Assembly: GCF_029433095.1 (NCBI RefSeq)
Contig: NZ_JARNTX010000003.1
Span: 186,001-250,000 of the forward strand
Reading direction: 5' to 3'
DNA from: Hymenobacter sp. YC55
GTDB lineage: Bacteria > Bacteroidota > Bacteroidia > Cytophagales > Hymenobacteraceae
DNA: 64,000 bases
In this document: piece after piece, positions 53,756 through 62,001 of the stretch
Layout: the number at the start of each line of letters is the position of its first letter
Position numbering within the stretch: position 1 is the first letter of the stretch
The notes under the pieces: generated by a model
What the model saw: only the letters and a program-made list of their open reading frames with translations
Told to the model about the DNA's origin: nothing
The model's database searches: none
Program-made: the position numbers and the translations under genes

Positions 53756-53858
53756 GTCATGCTTGATCTGACGTCCACTTGTCGAAGCATCTCTACCGCG
53801 GACTAACTTCAGGTAGGAGGCCGAGGCAGTAGAGATGCTTTCGCAAGCGCAGCATGAC
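53756..53858. repeat. REP-like imperfect palindrome
   Basis: Outer arms GTCATGCT and AGCATGAC (53756-53763, 53851-53858) and inner arms CGAAGCATCTCTAC (53783-53796) and its complement with one bulge (53829-53843) form a nested hairpin. Elements of this look, with GAAGCATCTCTAC, recur between genes in Hymenobacter chromosomes as far as I recall. Only one copy was seen here. It may end transcripts of the protoglobin side. Confidence 0.55.
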
Positions 53859-53869
53859 GCGAAATGGAA

Positions 53870-54451
53870 TCAGAACTGTCCTTCCTTTACGTAGGGGTAG
53901 GACCAGAGCGTGGCCGTGAGCGTGACGGCCTTGAACCAGGCTGCGTGCATGGCTTCCACCTCGGCATCTGAGTGCCCGCCGCGCTGCAAAAACGGCTTGA
54001 TGGTCGCCGTCAGCGGCACGATAAAGGCGGTGAGGTAACGCAAGTGAATCAGCGGCTCGGCCGCGGCTGCGTCGGTCACGTTCTTTTTGGGGCTGGTGTG
54101 CCGTAGGCCGATTTCGTGCTGATAATCAAGCCAAGCCTGGTCGTAGGGACGAGTGCACACATCCAGAATCCACTGCCCAAAGCGGGCCCGGACGCGGGCT
54201 AGGTAGTCGCCATCGGGCTGCCCGTGCAGGGAGAAGTAGCGCAGCAGGTGCGGGTGCGCCCCCACAAAGCCGTACCACACGTCGAGAATGGCATCGGTCT
54301 GGGGCGCCAGCACCTGGCCGGCTTGCGCCAGAGCCGCCACGTCAGCGGCCGAAAAAAGGACCGTTTGCTTGAGCAATTCCAGCTCGTCGAGGGTGACCGG
54401 GGAGCGGCTGACCTGCCCGTAGGCGTAGCCAGGAATCGAGGAATGTTCCAT
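53870..54451 (-). CDS. Protoglobin
   Basis: A 193-residue single-domain globin. Family features: N-terminal IPGYAYGQVSRSPVTLDELE, LLKQTVLFSAADVAAL, VWYGFVGAHPHLLRYFSLHG, and YQHEIGLRHTSPKKN holding the probable proximal His. The C-terminal helices are LIHLRYLTAFIVPLTATIKP and MHAAWFKAVTLTATLWSYPY. Protoglobins bind O2, CO and NO; several are NO- or O2-handling proteins. It lies in the heme/NO island between DUF2024 and the hexameric heme-protein gene. Confidence 0.9.
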   Translation of the reverse strand: MEHSSIPGYAYGQVSRSPVTLDELELLKQTVLFSAADVAALAQAGQVLAPQTDAILDVWYGFVGAHPHLLRYFSLHGQPDGDYLARVRARFGQWILDVCTRPYDQAWLDYQHEIGLRHTSPKKNVTDAAAAEPLIHLRYLTAFIVPLTATIKPFLQRGGHSDAEVEAMHAAWFKAVTLTATLWSYPYVKEGQF

Positions 54452-54545
54452 AAGGTAGGAGAAGTGAAAAGTGATGGAAGAAAGGCAAAGCAGTGGCTAG
54501 CCAGGCAGAAATACTGGCTACCGTTTGTGTCCGAAAGAGAGGAGG

Positions 54546-54800
54546 TCAGCGAGCTTCCGGCCGCTCGCGCCAGTAGTTGTTGGCGGCGGCAATGGTCGCA
54601 AATTCAGCGGCGACCGTCTGGCCGATGCTAATGAGCATCATGGGGTTATCCGCGTAGATGGCACGCTGCTGGCGGCGCTTTTCGTCGTCGGGCTGGGTGA
54701 GCTTGATAACAAGGCGGGCGAGCTTGACGGCGAGCTGGCGCCCTTCTTCCGGGGTAGCCGTGAGCAGGCTGTTGCCGGGTACGAGTTGTAAGTCAGACAT
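54546..54800 (-). CDS. Hexameric tyrosine-coordinated heme protein (HTHP)
   Basis: An 84-residue protein with the full HTHP pattern: SLLTATPEEGRQLAVKLARL, VIKLTQPDDEKRRQQRAIYA, then IGQTVAAEFATIAAANNYWR. Tyr49 in RAIYADNP corresponds to the heme-ligating tyrosine of the known hexamer. The family has peroxidase and catalase activity in vitro. No signal peptide in this version. It is 10 bases behind the secreted-protein gene and close to the protoglobin gene, placing two different heme proteins in one operon. Confidence 0.9.
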   Translation of the reverse strand: MSDLQLVPGNSLLTATPEEGRQLAVKLARLVIKLTQPDDEKRRQQRAIYADNPMMLISIGQTVAAEFATIAAANNYWRERPEAR

Positions 54801-54810
54801 AGTACAGAGG

Positions 54811-55545
54811 TTAATTGGTGAATGCCACCGTGTAGGGCAGCGAGAGATTACCGGATAGCACCCCGTACACCTGGTACACGCCGAGCATGGGCCGCTTTTT
54901 GTCGGAGGCGTTGACTTCCATGTAGCAGGTCACGAGGTCGAATTTGAAGTCCCGCCGGCGGTTGATGCGGTCGAGCGGCACCACCACGCGGCCGGTGTGG
55001 CCTTGCATCGTGACGGTGAAGCCGGGCGAGTCCATGTATATGTGCATGCCGGACGCGCTGGTAGGCGGCAGCTTGGGCGCGGCGCCCATGTGGTCGAATT
55101 CCTTCACCGAGAAACCGCCCGCTACCCGGTTGTCTTTGATAAGCACCACCCAATGGGCGTGCCACACCAGCCCGTCGTTGGTGTAGTTGCCGTCGCCGTT
55201 CTCGTCCCACAGCGGGGTGTCCTCGAAGTCGGGGTGCGAGGTGAGGGCCATGGCTACGATGCCGTCGGTGGCGCCCATGCCAATGTCGGTGGACTTGAGC
55301 GTGGTCGGGAAGACGTAGCCGAGCACCGGCGCGCCGTCGGTTTTGCCGGCGGGCCTGGGCTGAGTCTTGCCGGCATTGCCTGCTACCTGAAACTCAAAGA
55401 CCAGCGTTTCCAGCTCGGGCAAAAACTTGATGGCAGCCTTCTTCGGGACGTAGTCGGCGTTCTGGTAGGCCGCGCCCGAAGACTGCGCGAAACTACTGCC
55501 CGTCAGGGCACTAAGCAGTGCCAGGGTAAGCAAGGGCTTTTTCAT
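54811..55545 (-). CDS. Secreted protein of the NO/heme island, function unknown
   Basis: About 245 residues from the ATG at 55545 (another ATG at 55554), with signal peptide KKPLLTLALLSALTGSSFAQ. The mature part contains FLPELETLVFEFQVAGNAGK, PLWDENGDGNYTNDGLVWHA with a calcium-like Asp-rich loop, and HAHWVVLIKDNRVAGGFSVK. No family that I recognise. It heads the minus-strand run leading to HTHP, and its promoter shares the region holding the Rrf2-type operator at 55693, so it is probably NO-responsive and periplasmic. Confidence 0.65.
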   Translation of the reverse strand: MKKPLLTLALLSALTGSSFAQSSGAAYQNADYVPKKAAIKFLPELETLVFEFQVAGNAGKTQPRPAGKTDGAPVLGYVFPTTLKSTDIGMGATDGIVAMALTSHPDFEDTPLWDENGDGNYTNDGLVWHAHWVVLIKDNRVAGGFSVKEFDHMGAAPKLPPTSASGMHIYMDSPGFTVTMQGHTGRVVVPLDRINRRRDFKFDLVTCYMEVNASDKKRPMLGVYQVYGVLSGNLSLPYTVAFTN

Positions 55546-55692
55546 GAGAGGCATAACTTGTGGTTGGAGAACGAGGCAAAAGTAGTTGGCAGTCCTAACC
55601 AGATAGGCGCGTTTCGCCACTGGACCAGGCAGCATATAAATACTGGCCCGGTAGGGCAGCCACCGGCCGCAAGGCACGAGAAATATTATACA

Positions 55693-55706
55693 GGATAAAT
55701 TTGTCC
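55693..55706. promoter_or_regulatory. Rrf2/NsrR-type operator overlapping a -7 box
   Basis: GGATAAATTTGTCC, with CGGT behind it, is nearly palindromic. It includes TAAATTTG, an exact match to the -7 consensus TAnnTTTG, 47 bases before the Rrf2 gene. The reverse complement of the larger site differs at one position from the site at 56211-56227. Lying between the divergent secreted-protein and Rrf2 genes, it could control both. Confidence 0.65.
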
Positions 55707-55749
55707 GGTATTAATTCGTGCCCTAGCTTTGCCAGCAAAACCACCAGTT

Positions 55750-56190
55750 ATGTTCTCCAAGGCGTGTGAGTATGGGATTCGGGCCTCGATTTATATCGGG
55801 CAGCAGTCGGCCAATGGCCGCCGCGTGGGCCTGAAGGACATTGCCGCCGAAATCGATTCGCCCGAAGCCTTCACGGCTAAGATTTTGCAGCAGTTGGTGC
55901 GCGCGCAGTTGGTTGCTTCCGTGAAGGGCCCCGCCGGCGGCTTCGAGCTTACGCCTGAGCAGCTGCGCACCGTCACACTCCGCCAGATAGTGGTGGCCAT
56001 CGACGGCGGGGCTATGCTGCAAGGCTGCGCCCTCGGTCTGCCGCAGTGCTCGGCCAAACAGCCCTGCCCCATGCACTACCAGTTTCTCCCCATCCGCGAC
56101 CAGCTCAACGAGCTGCTGCGCACTCACACCATCGGGGAACTGGCCAGTAAGGTGCACGAAGGGCTCGGTTTTTTAAAGCAATTCAGTTGA
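55750..56190 (+). CDS. Rrf2-family regulator, NsrR/IscR-like
   Basis: A 146-residue protein from the ATG at 55750 with the Rrf2 winged helix (MFSKACEYGIRASIYIGQQS, VGLKDIAAEIDSPEAFTAKI, LQQLVRAQLVASVKGPAGGF). Three cysteines in QGCALGLPQCSAKQPCPMHY, spaced C-X6-C-X5-C, are in the place of the Fe-S ligands of NsrR and IscR. It should lose DNA binding when NO attacks the cluster. It is followed by flavohemoglobin after 52 bases, with a matching operator in front of each gene. Confidence 0.9.
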   Translation: MFSKACEYGIRASIYIGQQSANGRRVGLKDIAAEIDSPEAFTAKILQQLVRAQLVASVKGPAGGFELTPEQLRTVTLRQIVVAIDGGAMLQGCALGLPQCSAKQPCPMHYQFLPIRDQLNELLRTHTIGELASKVHEGLGFLKQFS

Positions 56191-56213
56191 ACCCCTTTTT
56201 TTATTTACATACC

Positions 56214-56227
56214 GGACAAATTTGTCC
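56214..56227. promoter_or_regulatory. Rrf2/NsrR-type operator before flavohemoglobin gene
   Basis: GGACAAATTTGTCC is a perfect 14-bp palindrome 16 bases before the start codon, preceded by ACC as in the mirror image of the site at 55693. Its position would let a bound repressor block transcription or its start. I read it as the site for the Rrf2-type regulator encoded directly upstream. Confidence 0.7.
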
Positions 56228-56242
56228 TTTAATTTTCAATTT

Positions 56243-57448
56243 ATGACTTCCGAGCAAAAAGCCCTCGTCACGGCCACCGTTGGCACCCTTAGAGCGCACG
56301 GCGTAGCACTGACCACGCACTTTTACCGCCGCCTATTCGAGCATAACCCCGAGCTGAAGAACGTCTTCAACGTGGGCAACCAGCAAACCGGCAAGCAGCA
56401 GACGGCGCTGGCCATGGCCGTGCTGGCCTACGCCGAGAACATTGAGGACCCCTCGGTGCTGGTGCATGCCGTCACCAAAATCGGCCACAAGCACGTTAGC
56501 CTCGACATCCGGCCCGAGCACTACGCCATTGTGGGCCGGCACCTGATTGCCTCCATCGGTGAAGTGCTAGGCGAAGCCGCCACGCCCGCGCTGCTCGACG
56601 CTTGGGCCATGGCCTACCAGCAACTAGCCGCCCTGATGAGTGGCATAGAGAGTGGGCTGTACCAAAAAGCCGTGAGCCAGGAAGGTGGCTGGACGGGCTG
56701 GCGGCCCTTCACCGTGAAGCAGAAGGTAGCCGAGTCCACGGAAGTTACCTCCTTCTATTTGTACCCCGCCGATGGGGGCAAAGTAGCCGACTTTCTGCCC
56801 GGTCAGTACGTGAGTGTGCGCCTGTTTCTGCCCGAGCTGAATCTATTTCAACCCCGCCAATACAGCCTTTCCAGCGCGCCCAATGGCGAGTACTACCGCA
56901 TTTCGGTGAAGAAGGAAGTGGGCAGCCAGCACCCCAACGGCATGATTAGCAACCGCCTCCACGACTTCGTACGCGAGGGCGACACCGTGGAGCTAGCCGC
57001 CCCGGCCGGTGACTTCACCCTGGAAACCACCAAGCAAACCCCCGTGGTGCTGGTGAGCGGCGGCGTAGGCCAGACCCCACTACTGAGCATGCTCGACTAC
57101 CTCACCCTAACCAACAGCCCCCGCCAAGTGGTGTGGGTGCACGGTAGCCGCAATGCCCAAGTGCACGCTTTCCAGGAGCCAGTAGCTGACCTGATTGCCG
57201 GTTACGAGAACGTCGAGCAGCACATTTTCTACGATACGCTCACTCCTGATGTAGAAAGAGCGAATCACTATGCCGGCATCGTTGACCTGCAACAGCTCAA
57301 CGGTGGCACGCTGCTGCCCGAGGCTGACTACTACGTGTGCGGCCCGGCTCCTTTTATCCGCAAGCAAGTGCAGGACTTAGCAGCCCTGGGTATACCGCGC
57401 GAAGCCATTCACTTCGAGGAGTTTGGGCCAGCAACGTTGAGCGTGTAG
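56243..57448 (+). CDS. hmp: Flavohemoglobin, nitric oxide dioxygenase
   Basis: About 401 residues. The ATG at 56243 (MTSEQKALV) is preferred, since the TTG at 56222 lies inside the operator. Globin domain: THFYRRLFEHNPELKNVFNV, with the proximal His in KIGHKHVSLDIRPEHYAIVG. FAD domain: FLPGQYVSVRLFLPEL and RQYSLSSAPNGEYYRISVKK. NAD domain: VVLVSGGVGQTPLLSMLDYL and YYVCGPAPFI. All three domains are intact. It converts NO and O2 to nitrate and defends against nitrosative stress under control of the neighbouring Rrf2 regulator. Confidence 0.96.
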   Translation: MTSEQKALVTATVGTLRAHGVALTTHFYRRLFEHNPELKNVFNVGNQQTGKQQTALAMAVLAYAENIEDPSVLVHAVTKIGHKHVSLDIRPEHYAIVGRHLIASIGEVLGEAATPALLDAWAMAYQQLAALMSGIESGLYQKAVSQEGGWTGWRPFTVKQKVAESTEVTSFYLYPADGGKVADFLPGQYVSVRLFLPELNLFQPRQYSLSSAPNGEYYRISVKKEVGSQHPNGMISNRLHDFVREGDTVELAAPAGDFTLETTKQTPVVLVSGGVGQTPLLSMLDYLTLTNSPRQVVWVHGSRNAQVHAFQEPVADLIAGYENVEQHIFYDTLTPDVERANHYAGIVDLQQLNGGTLLPEADYYVCGPAPFIRKQVQDLAALGIPREAIHFEEFGPATLSV

Positions 57449-57495
57449 ACCGGGCAAGTGGTACTTCCCACAAAACGATTCTATCTTCCCGCGCT

Positions 57496-58557
57496 ATGAA
57501 CTCATTTTGTGACCAATTAGGCCTGACGTATCCGTTGATTCAGGCCCCTATGGCCGGCGTATCCACCCCTGCCTTGGCCGTGGCTGTATCGGAGGCGGGC
57601 GCTCTTGGCTCATTGGCCGCGGCTGCCTTGACTGATCCAGACGTGCTGGCCCGCCAGCTAGCCGAGTTAGCGGCGGCTACGGAACGGCCCATTAACGTGA
57701 ATCTGTTCTGCCACGCACCGAGCCCAACGGACCCGGCACACGACGCGCAGTGGCTCGCCTACTTAGCGCCGGTCTTTGCCAGCCTAGGCAGTGTGCCCCC
57801 CGCGCAGTTGCAGGAAATCTATCCTAGCTTTCGCACCAGCGACGCGCTGCTGGCCGTGCTGATGCAGGCCCGGCCCCGCGTGATTAGCTTTCACTTCGGG
57901 TTGCCCACGGCCGCGCAGCTCGCGGCTCTGCGGCAGACGGGGGCCCTGCTGTTGGCTTGCGTCACCTGCCCCGCGGAAGCCCGGGTGGCGGAAGCCGCCG
58001 GCGTGGATATACTCGTGGCCCAGGGCGTGGAAGCGGGCGGGCACCGGGGCACGTACGACCCCGCCACCGAGCCCAACATTGCGACGCTGGAACTTACGCG
58101 GCAACTTGTGCAACAAACTCGCCTGCCGGTTGTCGCGGCCGGGGGCCTGATGGACGGCGCGGACCTGGCCGCCGTGCTGCGGGCCGGGGCAGTTGCCGGG
58201 CAATTGGGAACGGCCTTCGTGGCTTGTCCTGAGTCGGCCGCTTCCGCTGCCTACCGGGCGGCGCTGCTGCACCAGCCACCGCTGCCCACAGCGCTGACCG
58301 CCGTTATTTCTGGCCGTCCGGCGCGCGGGCTCGTGAACCGGTTCATGCTCGAAATCGACCAGCCGGGCCGCCCACCCGTCGCCGCGTACTCGCGCGCCTA
58401 TCACGCTGGCAAAGCCTTGATTGCCGCCGCGCAGCAGGCCGGTGACTCGGGTTTTGCCGTGCAGTGGGCAGGCACTGGGGCCGGCCGGGTCCGGGCGCTG
58501 CCGGCGGCCGAGCTGGTTCGCTCCATAGGTGCGGAGCTACGACAAGCCTTAACTTAA
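57496..58557 (+). CDS. Nitronate monooxygenase family flavoprotein
   Basis: A 353-residue TIM barrel from the ATG at 57496; the frame upstream overlaps hmp. Signatures: LTYPLIQAPMAGVSTPALAV, GALGSLAAAALT, ILVAQGVEAGGHRGTYDPAT with the catalytic His region, VVAAGGLMDGADLAAVLRAG and QLGTAFVACPES. The enzyme oxidises alkyl nitronates using FMN. Placed 47 bases behind the flavohemoglobin gene, it may take part in detoxifying nitro compounds; read-through from the hmp promoter is possible. Confidence 0.9.
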   Translation: MNSFCDQLGLTYPLIQAPMAGVSTPALAVAVSEAGALGSLAAAALTDPDVLARQLAELAAATERPINVNLFCHAPSPTDPAHDAQWLAYLAPVFASLGSVPPAQLQEIYPSFRTSDALLAVLMQARPRVISFHFGLPTAAQLAALRQTGALLLACVTCPAEARVAEAAGVDILVAQGVEAGGHRGTYDPATEPNIATLELTRQLVQQTRLPVVAAGGLMDGADLAAVLRAGAVAGQLGTAFVACPESAASAAYRAALLHQPPLPTALTAVISGRPARGLVNRFMLEIDQPGRPPVAAYSRAYHAGKALIAAAQQAGDSGFAVQWAGTGAGRVRALPAAELVRSIGAELRQALT

Positions 58558-58696
58558 GGCTTAATTTGAGCATGCTTTTTCTTGGCTATTTGTTTAATCG
58601 CCGACCGTCAGGCTCGACCTGGTCCCGGAGCCTGGGCCCGCCAATAAGCGTAGAACTTGTTGTTCTTACTGCTAGTTTCCTGTGTTTACGCCCCGT

Positions 58697-59239
58697 ATGC
58701 CGCCTTTCTCTTTACAACCCGTCTTACACTCCCCAGCCGTTTCGTTGGTTCCATTGCAGCCCGCCGATTTTGACGCGCTGTATGCCGTGGCAGCGGACCC
58801 TCAGGTATGGGAGCAGCATCCCAACAAAGACCGGTGGCAGCGCGCCGTATTCACGACTTTTTTCGAGGGCGCCATTCAGAGTGGGGGCGCTTTTAAGGTG
58901 GTGGACAACACCACGGGAGCCATTTTGGGCAGCACTCGCCTCTACGACTACACCCCCGAAGAGAACAGCATACTCATTGGCTACACGTTCTACGGCCGGC
59001 AGTCGTGGGGCCGGGGCATCAACCTGGCTGTAAAAGCCTTGCTGCTCGACTACCTGTTTCAGTTTGTAGATACGGTGCGGTTTCACATCGGGACCGGTAA
59101 TGTGCGCTCCCAAATCGCCATTCAGCGGCTAGGTGCCACGAAAGTGGCCGAGCAGGAAGTTGCCTATTACGGGGAGCCTTCCAACCTCAACTTTGTATTT
59201 GAAATCAACCAGCAGAGCTGGGCTGCACGGACCACGTAA
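58697..59239 (+). CDS. GNAT-family N-acetyltransferase (RimJ-like)
   Basis: About 180 residues from the ATG at 58697; a GTG at 58682 is an alternative. The GNAT pattern is visible in VSLVPLQPADFDALYAVAAD, LIGYTFYGRQSWGRGINLAV (acetyl-CoA loop) and VRFHIGTGNVRSQIAIQRLG, with the Asn-rich motif of the RimJ/RimL group. It transfers acetyl from CoA to an unknown amine or protein N-terminus. Confidence 0.88.
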   Translation: MPPFSLQPVLHSPAVSLVPLQPADFDALYAVAADPQVWEQHPNKDRWQRAVFTTFFEGAIQSGGAFKVVDNTTGAILGSTRLYDYTPEENSILIGYTFYGRQSWGRGINLAVKALLLDYLFQFVDTVRFHIGTGNVRSQIAIQRLGATKVAEQEVAYYGEPSNLNFVFEINQQSWAARTT

Positions 59240-59540
59240 GTTGTTGCATCGTGTGCTGACGGCTTCTTTGAGCATTATCAGGACGTGGCCTACAATACAA
59301 GAACAGTCAATTAGCTGAACTGAGCTAATAAAGCCTCGTTGTGGACTTGCTTGTGCAGTTCAACAGTTTACTCGATGATTACCAATAATACGAGAACCGG
59401 CGTGCAAGCTTAATGAGGTGCACTTGATAGCAGGGTCTTAGTAGACCAGACTCAGGAATCGATTTACGAGATGAACATCTCGAGCAGCACGCTGTTTGGA
59501 GCCATGGTCACAGTTGAAAAGCAACTAACGGCCCTCCCTC
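59240..59540. other. Gap without a recognised feature
   Basis: Three hundred bases between the acetyltransferase and aldehyde-dehydrogenase-like genes. No open frame with protein-like content, no clear hairpin and no exact TAnnTTTG box were seen. The promoter of the following gene should be here. Confidence 0.4.
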
Positions 59541-61160
59541 ATGCGCAACATATTAGAAACGGTGTTTCCCTTGCCGGAAGATATTCCTGCCGCTTACCAG
59601 TGGACCGGCCCGTTGCACCAGCACGACTATTTACTTAACGGGTCGCTGGAAACCTGGTCCGGGCCTTTCTCGCCGGTGCATTCCCCGGTGCACGTGCGCG
59701 GAGGCACCGACGCCCGCCCAGTGGAGCTAGGGAGCTACCCGTTGTTTTCGCAAGCTCAGGCCCTGCAAGCCCTCCAGGGCGCCGTGGAAGCCTATCAGGG
59801 GGGGCAGGGCCGCTGGCCGCGCATGTCGGTGGCCGAGCGCATTCGCCAGGTCGAGCTGTTCACGCAGCGCCTGCAAGACCGTCGGGCCGACGTAATCCAG
59901 TTGCTGCTCTGGGAAATTGCCATGCCCCTGGCCGAGGCCGAGCGCGAATTCGACCGCACCGTGGATTACATTCAGGCCACGATAGCCGAACTAAAAGCCG
60001 CCGAGCGCATCGAAGCCCGCCCCTTTCTGGCCGAGCAGCACGTGGCCCAGGTGCGGCGCGTGCCGCTGGGCGTGACCTTGTGCATGGGGCCTTTCAACCA
60101 CCCCTTGAGTGAAACGTTCCGGCTGCTGATTCCGGCCTTGCTGATGGGTAATACCGTGCTTTTCAAGCCCTCGCAGCACGGGACGCTGGTATTTCAGCCG
60201 CTGCTAACGGCTTTCCAGGCGGCGTTTCCGGCGGGCGTAGTCAACACGCTCTACGGCCGGGGCCACGACATTATTCCGGCCCTGATGCAGTCGGGGCAGG
60301 TGAGCGTGCTGGCCCTGGTAGGAGCCAGCCACCTGGCCGACCGCCTCAAAAAGCTTCACCCCAACGTGAACCGCTTGCGCGCCGTGCTGAGCTTGGACTC
60401 GAAGAATGCCGGCATTGTACTCGCCGATGCCCACTTGCCCACGGCGGTAGAAGAATGCTTGGCCGGGGCCTTCTGCTTTAACGGGCAACGGGGGCCCGCC
60501 CTCAAAATCTTGTTTGTGCACCGCGCTATTGTCACGCAATTCATTCAGCGGCTGTGCGACCGGCTCAAGCAAGCTAAAATTGGTATGCCCTGGGAAACCG
60601 ACGTCGTCTTTACGCCCCTGACCGAGCCCAACAAGCCCGATTACCTGGAAGACTGCCTCGACGACGCCCTCGAGCTCGGCGCGGCCATCATGAACGTCAA
60701 CGGGGGGGTGCGCTTCCACTCGCTGTTCTACCCGGCCGTTGTCTACCCGGTGACCGAACACATGAAGCTGTACCGCGAAGAGCAATTCGGACCCTTGCTG
60801 CCCATCGTCCCCTTCGACGAGCTGGACGAACCCATCCGGTACATAGCCGAATCCAGCCACGGCCAGCAGGTGAGCTTGTTTGGCCAAGACCCCGACCGGA
60901 TGGCGTACCTGCTCGACGCGCTGGTGCATCAGGTCAGCCGCATCAACCTCAACGGCCAGAGCCAGCGCGAGCCCGACAGCCTGCCCTTCACCGGCCGCAA
61001 AGACTCGGCCGAAGGCACCTTGTCGGTGGCCGACACGCTGGATGCCTTTTCCATCCGGGCCGTGGTGACGGCCCCGCAAACCCTGGCCAATCAGGAACTG
61101 GTGCAGCACATTCTGCACGGCCACAAGTCGCGCTTCCTGGCCACGGACTTCATTTTTTAA
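59541..61160 (+). CDS. Aldehyde-dehydrogenase-fold protein, usual catalytic Cys replaced
   Basis: A 539-residue protein of the NADP-dependent glyceraldehyde-3-phosphate dehydrogenase-like ALDH group. It has the cofactor-site motifs (GVTLCMGPFNHPLSETFRLL, PALLMGNTVLFKPSQHGTLV) and the late EEQFGPLLPIVPFDELDEPI. At the active site the usual GQRC reads GQRG (residues 315-318, codon GGG at 60492), in FCFNGQRGPALK. The ELGGK-type motif reads LSLDSKN (residues 283-289), so the conserved Glu is also changed. It may be inactive as a dehydrogenase, use the Cys at 312 instead, or be regulatory. The frame is intact. Confidence 0.75.
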   Translation: MRNILETVFPLPEDIPAAYQWTGPLHQHDYLLNGSLETWSGPFSPVHSPVHVRGGTDARPVELGSYPLFSQAQALQALQGAVEAYQGGQGRWPRMSVAERIRQVELFTQRLQDRRADVIQLLLWEIAMPLAEAEREFDRTVDYIQATIAELKAAERIEARPFLAEQHVAQVRRVPLGVTLCMGPFNHPLSETFRLLIPALLMGNTVLFKPSQHGTLVFQPLLTAFQAAFPAGVVNTLYGRGHDIIPALMQSGQVSVLALVGASHLADRLKKLHPNVNRLRAVLSLDSKNAGIVLADAHLPTAVEECLAGAFCFNGQRGPALKILFVHRAIVTQFIQRLCDRLKQAKIGMPWETDVVFTPLTEPNKPDYLEDCLDDALELGAAIMNVNGGVRFHSLFYPAVVYPVTEHMKLYREEQFGPLLPIVPFDELDEPIRYIAESSHGQQVSLFGQDPDRMAYLLDALVHQVSRINLNGQSQREPDSLPFTGRKDSAEGTLSVADTLDAFSIRAVVTAPQTLANQELVQHILHGHKSRFLATDFIF

Positions 61161-61178
61161 CAACGGCCCTCTGAGCTT

Positions 61179-61222
61179 GGCACCCTGTGGGGCAATGGTT
61201 TTCCGTTGGCCCACAGGGTGCC
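61179..61222. terminator. Hairpin behind ALDH-like gene
   Basis: GGCACCCTGTGGG (61179-61191) pairs perfectly with 61210-61222 around an 18-base loop that begins 18 bases after the stop codon. The loop contains a T-run. It probably ends the ALDH-like transcript and may serve the minus-strand gene ending at 61372. Confidence 0.7.
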
Positions 61223-61371
61223 GCCCGTATAACGGCAGTTTAGGTGCCAACACAAAGTTTGAGAGACTAAGAAGCCCGCGCCTTAAGTCAGGCCACTAAA
61301 GCTGTGGGTAGCCCACACTAGACCACTGCAATTTCATACTCCAGTGCTCTTGGTAAGGTCGGCGCTTATTG

Positions 61372-61707
61372 TCATCCGACGACTATCGTTTCCTCGGTAA
61401 TAATTCTTTCGGCCTTCGCCACATCAAGGAAGTTCGGGTGGTCAGGGTCAACTTTGGTTCGGAAATTCTCGGAGAGGTATAACGCCTGCAAGTCGTCCAA
61501 GCTGTCAAACCAGGCTTCGACGACTGCATCGTAGCTCGGCTCGGGGAAGCCTGGTGCCGGAATGGGATAGGAGACAACGAAGCGGCGGATGTACTGCGCT
61601 TCCGGAATCGAAAACAGAAGTGGCGCGTGCACGTCCCGGCGATAGTCTTTGAATTCCTGAAAGCTCATTCCGACGCGGCGCTTCAGCGTGATCAACATTT
61701 TAATCAT
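61372..61707 (-). CDS. EthD-domain protein
   Basis: A 111-residue protein from the ATG at 61707, giving MIKMLITLKRRVGMSFQEFK. This and YRRDVHAPLLFSIPEAQYIR, VVSYPIPAPGF and DAVVEAWFDSLDDLQALYLS fit the dimeric alpha-beta barrel EthD family, with the conserved His in DVHAPL. Members take part in breakdown of ethers or in polyketide chemistry. The substrate is unknown. It may be controlled by the AraC-type gene upstream on the same strand. Confidence 0.82.
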   Translation of the reverse strand: MIKMLITLKRRVGMSFQEFKDYRRDVHAPLLFSIPEAQYIRRFVVSYPIPAPGFPEPSYDAVVEAWFDSLDDLQALYLSENFRTKVDPDHPNFLDVAKAERIITEETIVVG

Positions 61708-62001
61708 GACATATTTTATGCTCCCGCACTCGCGGGTGTTGTTCAACCAAAAAGAGAATGTTGCGCGCCAGCGATAGCACAACGCCCGTTTTCAGGAGAG
61801 GGCGGGCAAGCAGGCTAGCTGGCAACAACCGGGTGGAGGCGAGGATAGACATTCTTCCTGGCCTTCTGGCAAGTGCGTTAAGGAGGCATGTGCTAGCAGG
61901 GATGTAGTGTAGGCGCCGCGCAAACGGCGTTTTATATGACCACAAAGGTCGGCCGCTACCTCACCCCTGCGTTACCGGATTCAACGGGATGCTTACCAAA
62001 T

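Noticed and set aside
56222..56242. TTG at 56222 as the start of flavohemoglobin
   Set aside because: It lies inside the palindromic operator, and the seven extra residues are not part of the family. The ATG at 56243 fits known N-termini.
60204..61253. Long minus-strand frame across the ALDH-like gene
   Set aside because: Antisense to a well-conserved ALDH fold; composition (His, Gly, Val, Gln rich) is typical of a shadow frame in GC-rich DNA.
61783..62001. Short minus-strand frame between EthD and AraC genes
   Set aside because: No recognisable motif or good start; the hydrophobic and Arg-rich mix looks like chance.
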